A stretch of DNA of 5,501 nt from the NCBI GenBank assembly GCA_934692455.1, contig CAKUTY010000102.1, positions 1 to 5,501 of the forward strand. The letters run 5' to 3'. Under the pieces are notes generated by a model. It was given only the letters and a program-made list of their open reading frames with translations. It did not search any database and was not told the DNA's origin. The stretch comes from an uncultured Erysipelotrichaceae bacterium. Lineage in GTDB: Bacteria > Bacillota_I > Bacilli_A > Erysipelotrichales > Erysipelotrichaceae. The position numbers and the translations under genes are program-made. This document shows, piece by piece, positions 4,939 through 5,501 of the stretch. How positions within the stretch are numbered: position 1 is the stretch's first letter; every line of letters begins with the position of its first letter.

Positions 4939-5470
4939 CTTTCCTCCTATAATACAGCAACTTACTTATGCCATATTTCTTTTCCTTATATTTCTCGAAA
5001 GAAAATAATTCATCAGCTAATTCCTTTTCTTTCTTTACTTCTACTATTATTCTACAATCGTTGTTATATAGATTTAAGTTATCAATTGTCTCAAATATTC
5101 TTTCATATTCTTCAAACGCATAGGGAGGATCTACAAATATATAATCGAACTTATTTCCCTCTAATCTATTCAAACAAGACAAATAATCTAGATTATAGAC
5201 TCTTCTATCTTCTTTAAACTTTGAAAGATTAGTTTTAATAATCTTAACTGCATCTTTGCTTAAATCATTAAAGACAACATCCCTTGCCCCTCTTGATAAA
5301 GCTTCAATACCAATAGAGCCACTACCAGAGAATAAATCTAAGAAAAGAGAATCTTCTACATAAATAGAAGAAAACAGAGCTTCCTTAACCATATCCTTAG
5401 TAGGACGAGTAGCTAAAGAATCTAGTGTTAATAAAGTTGATCTTTTATATTTACCAGCAACTACGCGCAT
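4931..5470 (-). CDS. rsmD: 16S rRNA (guanine(966)-N(2))-methyltransferase RsmD
   Basis: SAM-dependent methylation of G966 (E. coli numbering) in the small-subunit rRNA. The 179 residues match the family. The N terminus RVVAGKYKRSTL (2-13) and the RPTKDMVKEALFSSI stretch (22-36) are typical of RsmD. The SAM-binding motif I is FLDLFSGSGSIGIEALSRGA (43-62), and the N-methyltransferase catalytic motif DPPY is at 114-117. The rest completes a Rossmann-like fold, ending in a Lys/Arg-rich tail. The start ATG 5470 has GAAGG 5 nt upstream. Two reading frames upstream stay open from the right edge until within the first rsmD codons, so an overlapping preceding gene is possible but cannot be judged from 31 bases. 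The promoter is outside the window. Confidence 0.96.
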   Translation of the reverse strand: MRVVAGKYKRSTLLTLDSLATRPTKDMVKEALFSSIYVEDSLFLDLFSGSGSIGIEALSRGARDVVFNDLSKDAVKIIKTNLSKFKEDRRVYNLDYLSCLNRLEGNKFDYIFVDPPYAFEEYERIFETIDNLNLYNNDCRIIVEVKKEKELADELFSFEKYKEKKYGISKLLYYRRKDV

Positions 5471-5501
5471 AATGACCTTCTACATTTAATAATTTCAGCT
5501 T

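Noticed and set aside
4888..5217. Plus-strand frame of 109 codons opposite rsmD/coaD
   Set aside because: Antisense to two well-supported enzymes; the Leu/Tyr-rich translation is what AT-rich antisense DNA gives by chance.
5471..5501. Possible 3' end of a gene upstream of rsmD
   Set aside because: Two frames are open, but 31 bases are too few to tell coding from chance.
1..5501. tRNA, rRNA, CRISPR array, insertion sequence or att site
   Set aside because: No cloverleaf with T-arm motif, no regularly spaced repeat array, no transposase and no terminal inverted repeats were seen on either strand.

Overview
This window comes from a low-GC, Gram-positive-type bacterium, most likely a member of the Bacillota (Firmicutes). 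Three things support this: the gene order hrcA-grpE-dnaK behind CIRCE operators; a DnaK that lacks the ~24-residue insertion found in the ATPase domain of proteobacterial DnaK; and strong AGGAGG-type ribosome binding sites with AT-rich codon choice. The genus cannot be fixed from the sequence. A gut lineage such as Erysipelotrichia is a guess only. TGG encodes Trp and TGA is used as a stop, so the code looks standard. All recognisable genes lie on the minus strand, so transcription runs from high to low coordinates.

Layout in the direction of transcription: (1) 5470-4459, rsmD and coaD, overlapping by 8 nt: an rRNA methyltransferase followed by a coenzyme A biosynthesis enzyme, a pairing common in Firmicutes. 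(2) 4458-4172, two cre-like direct repeats, a weak promoter, an unrecognised 47-codon gene and a clean intrinsic terminator. (3) 4171-3910, a gene-poor stretch holding an inverted pair of perfect DnaA-box sequences, an 8-codon mini-ORF with a strong ribosome binding site, and a consensus promoter (TTGACA-N17-TATAAT) overlaid by two direct repeats. (4) 3909-2917, a hicA-hicB toxin-antitoxin cassette plus a third, unrecognised gene, closed by a terminator. The toxin gene hicA carries a one-base frameshift, while the antitoxin hicB and the third gene are intact. (5) 2864-1, the class I heat-shock operon hrcA-grpE-dnaK with two CIRCE elements around its promoter. dnaK runs off the left edge of the window.

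How the parts work together: HrcA should repress its own operon through the CIRCE sites, and GrpE is the nucleotide exchange factor for DnaK. In the accessory segment, HicB has a C-terminal ribbon-helix-helix-like segment and could repress the hicA promoter through the direct repeats. The frameshift in hicA suggests the locus is now a toxin-less remnant, or is kept for HicB or the third protein. The 3910-4210 stretch contains no gene I would defend. It holds only the promoter, repeats, mini-ORF, DnaA boxes and terminator listed.
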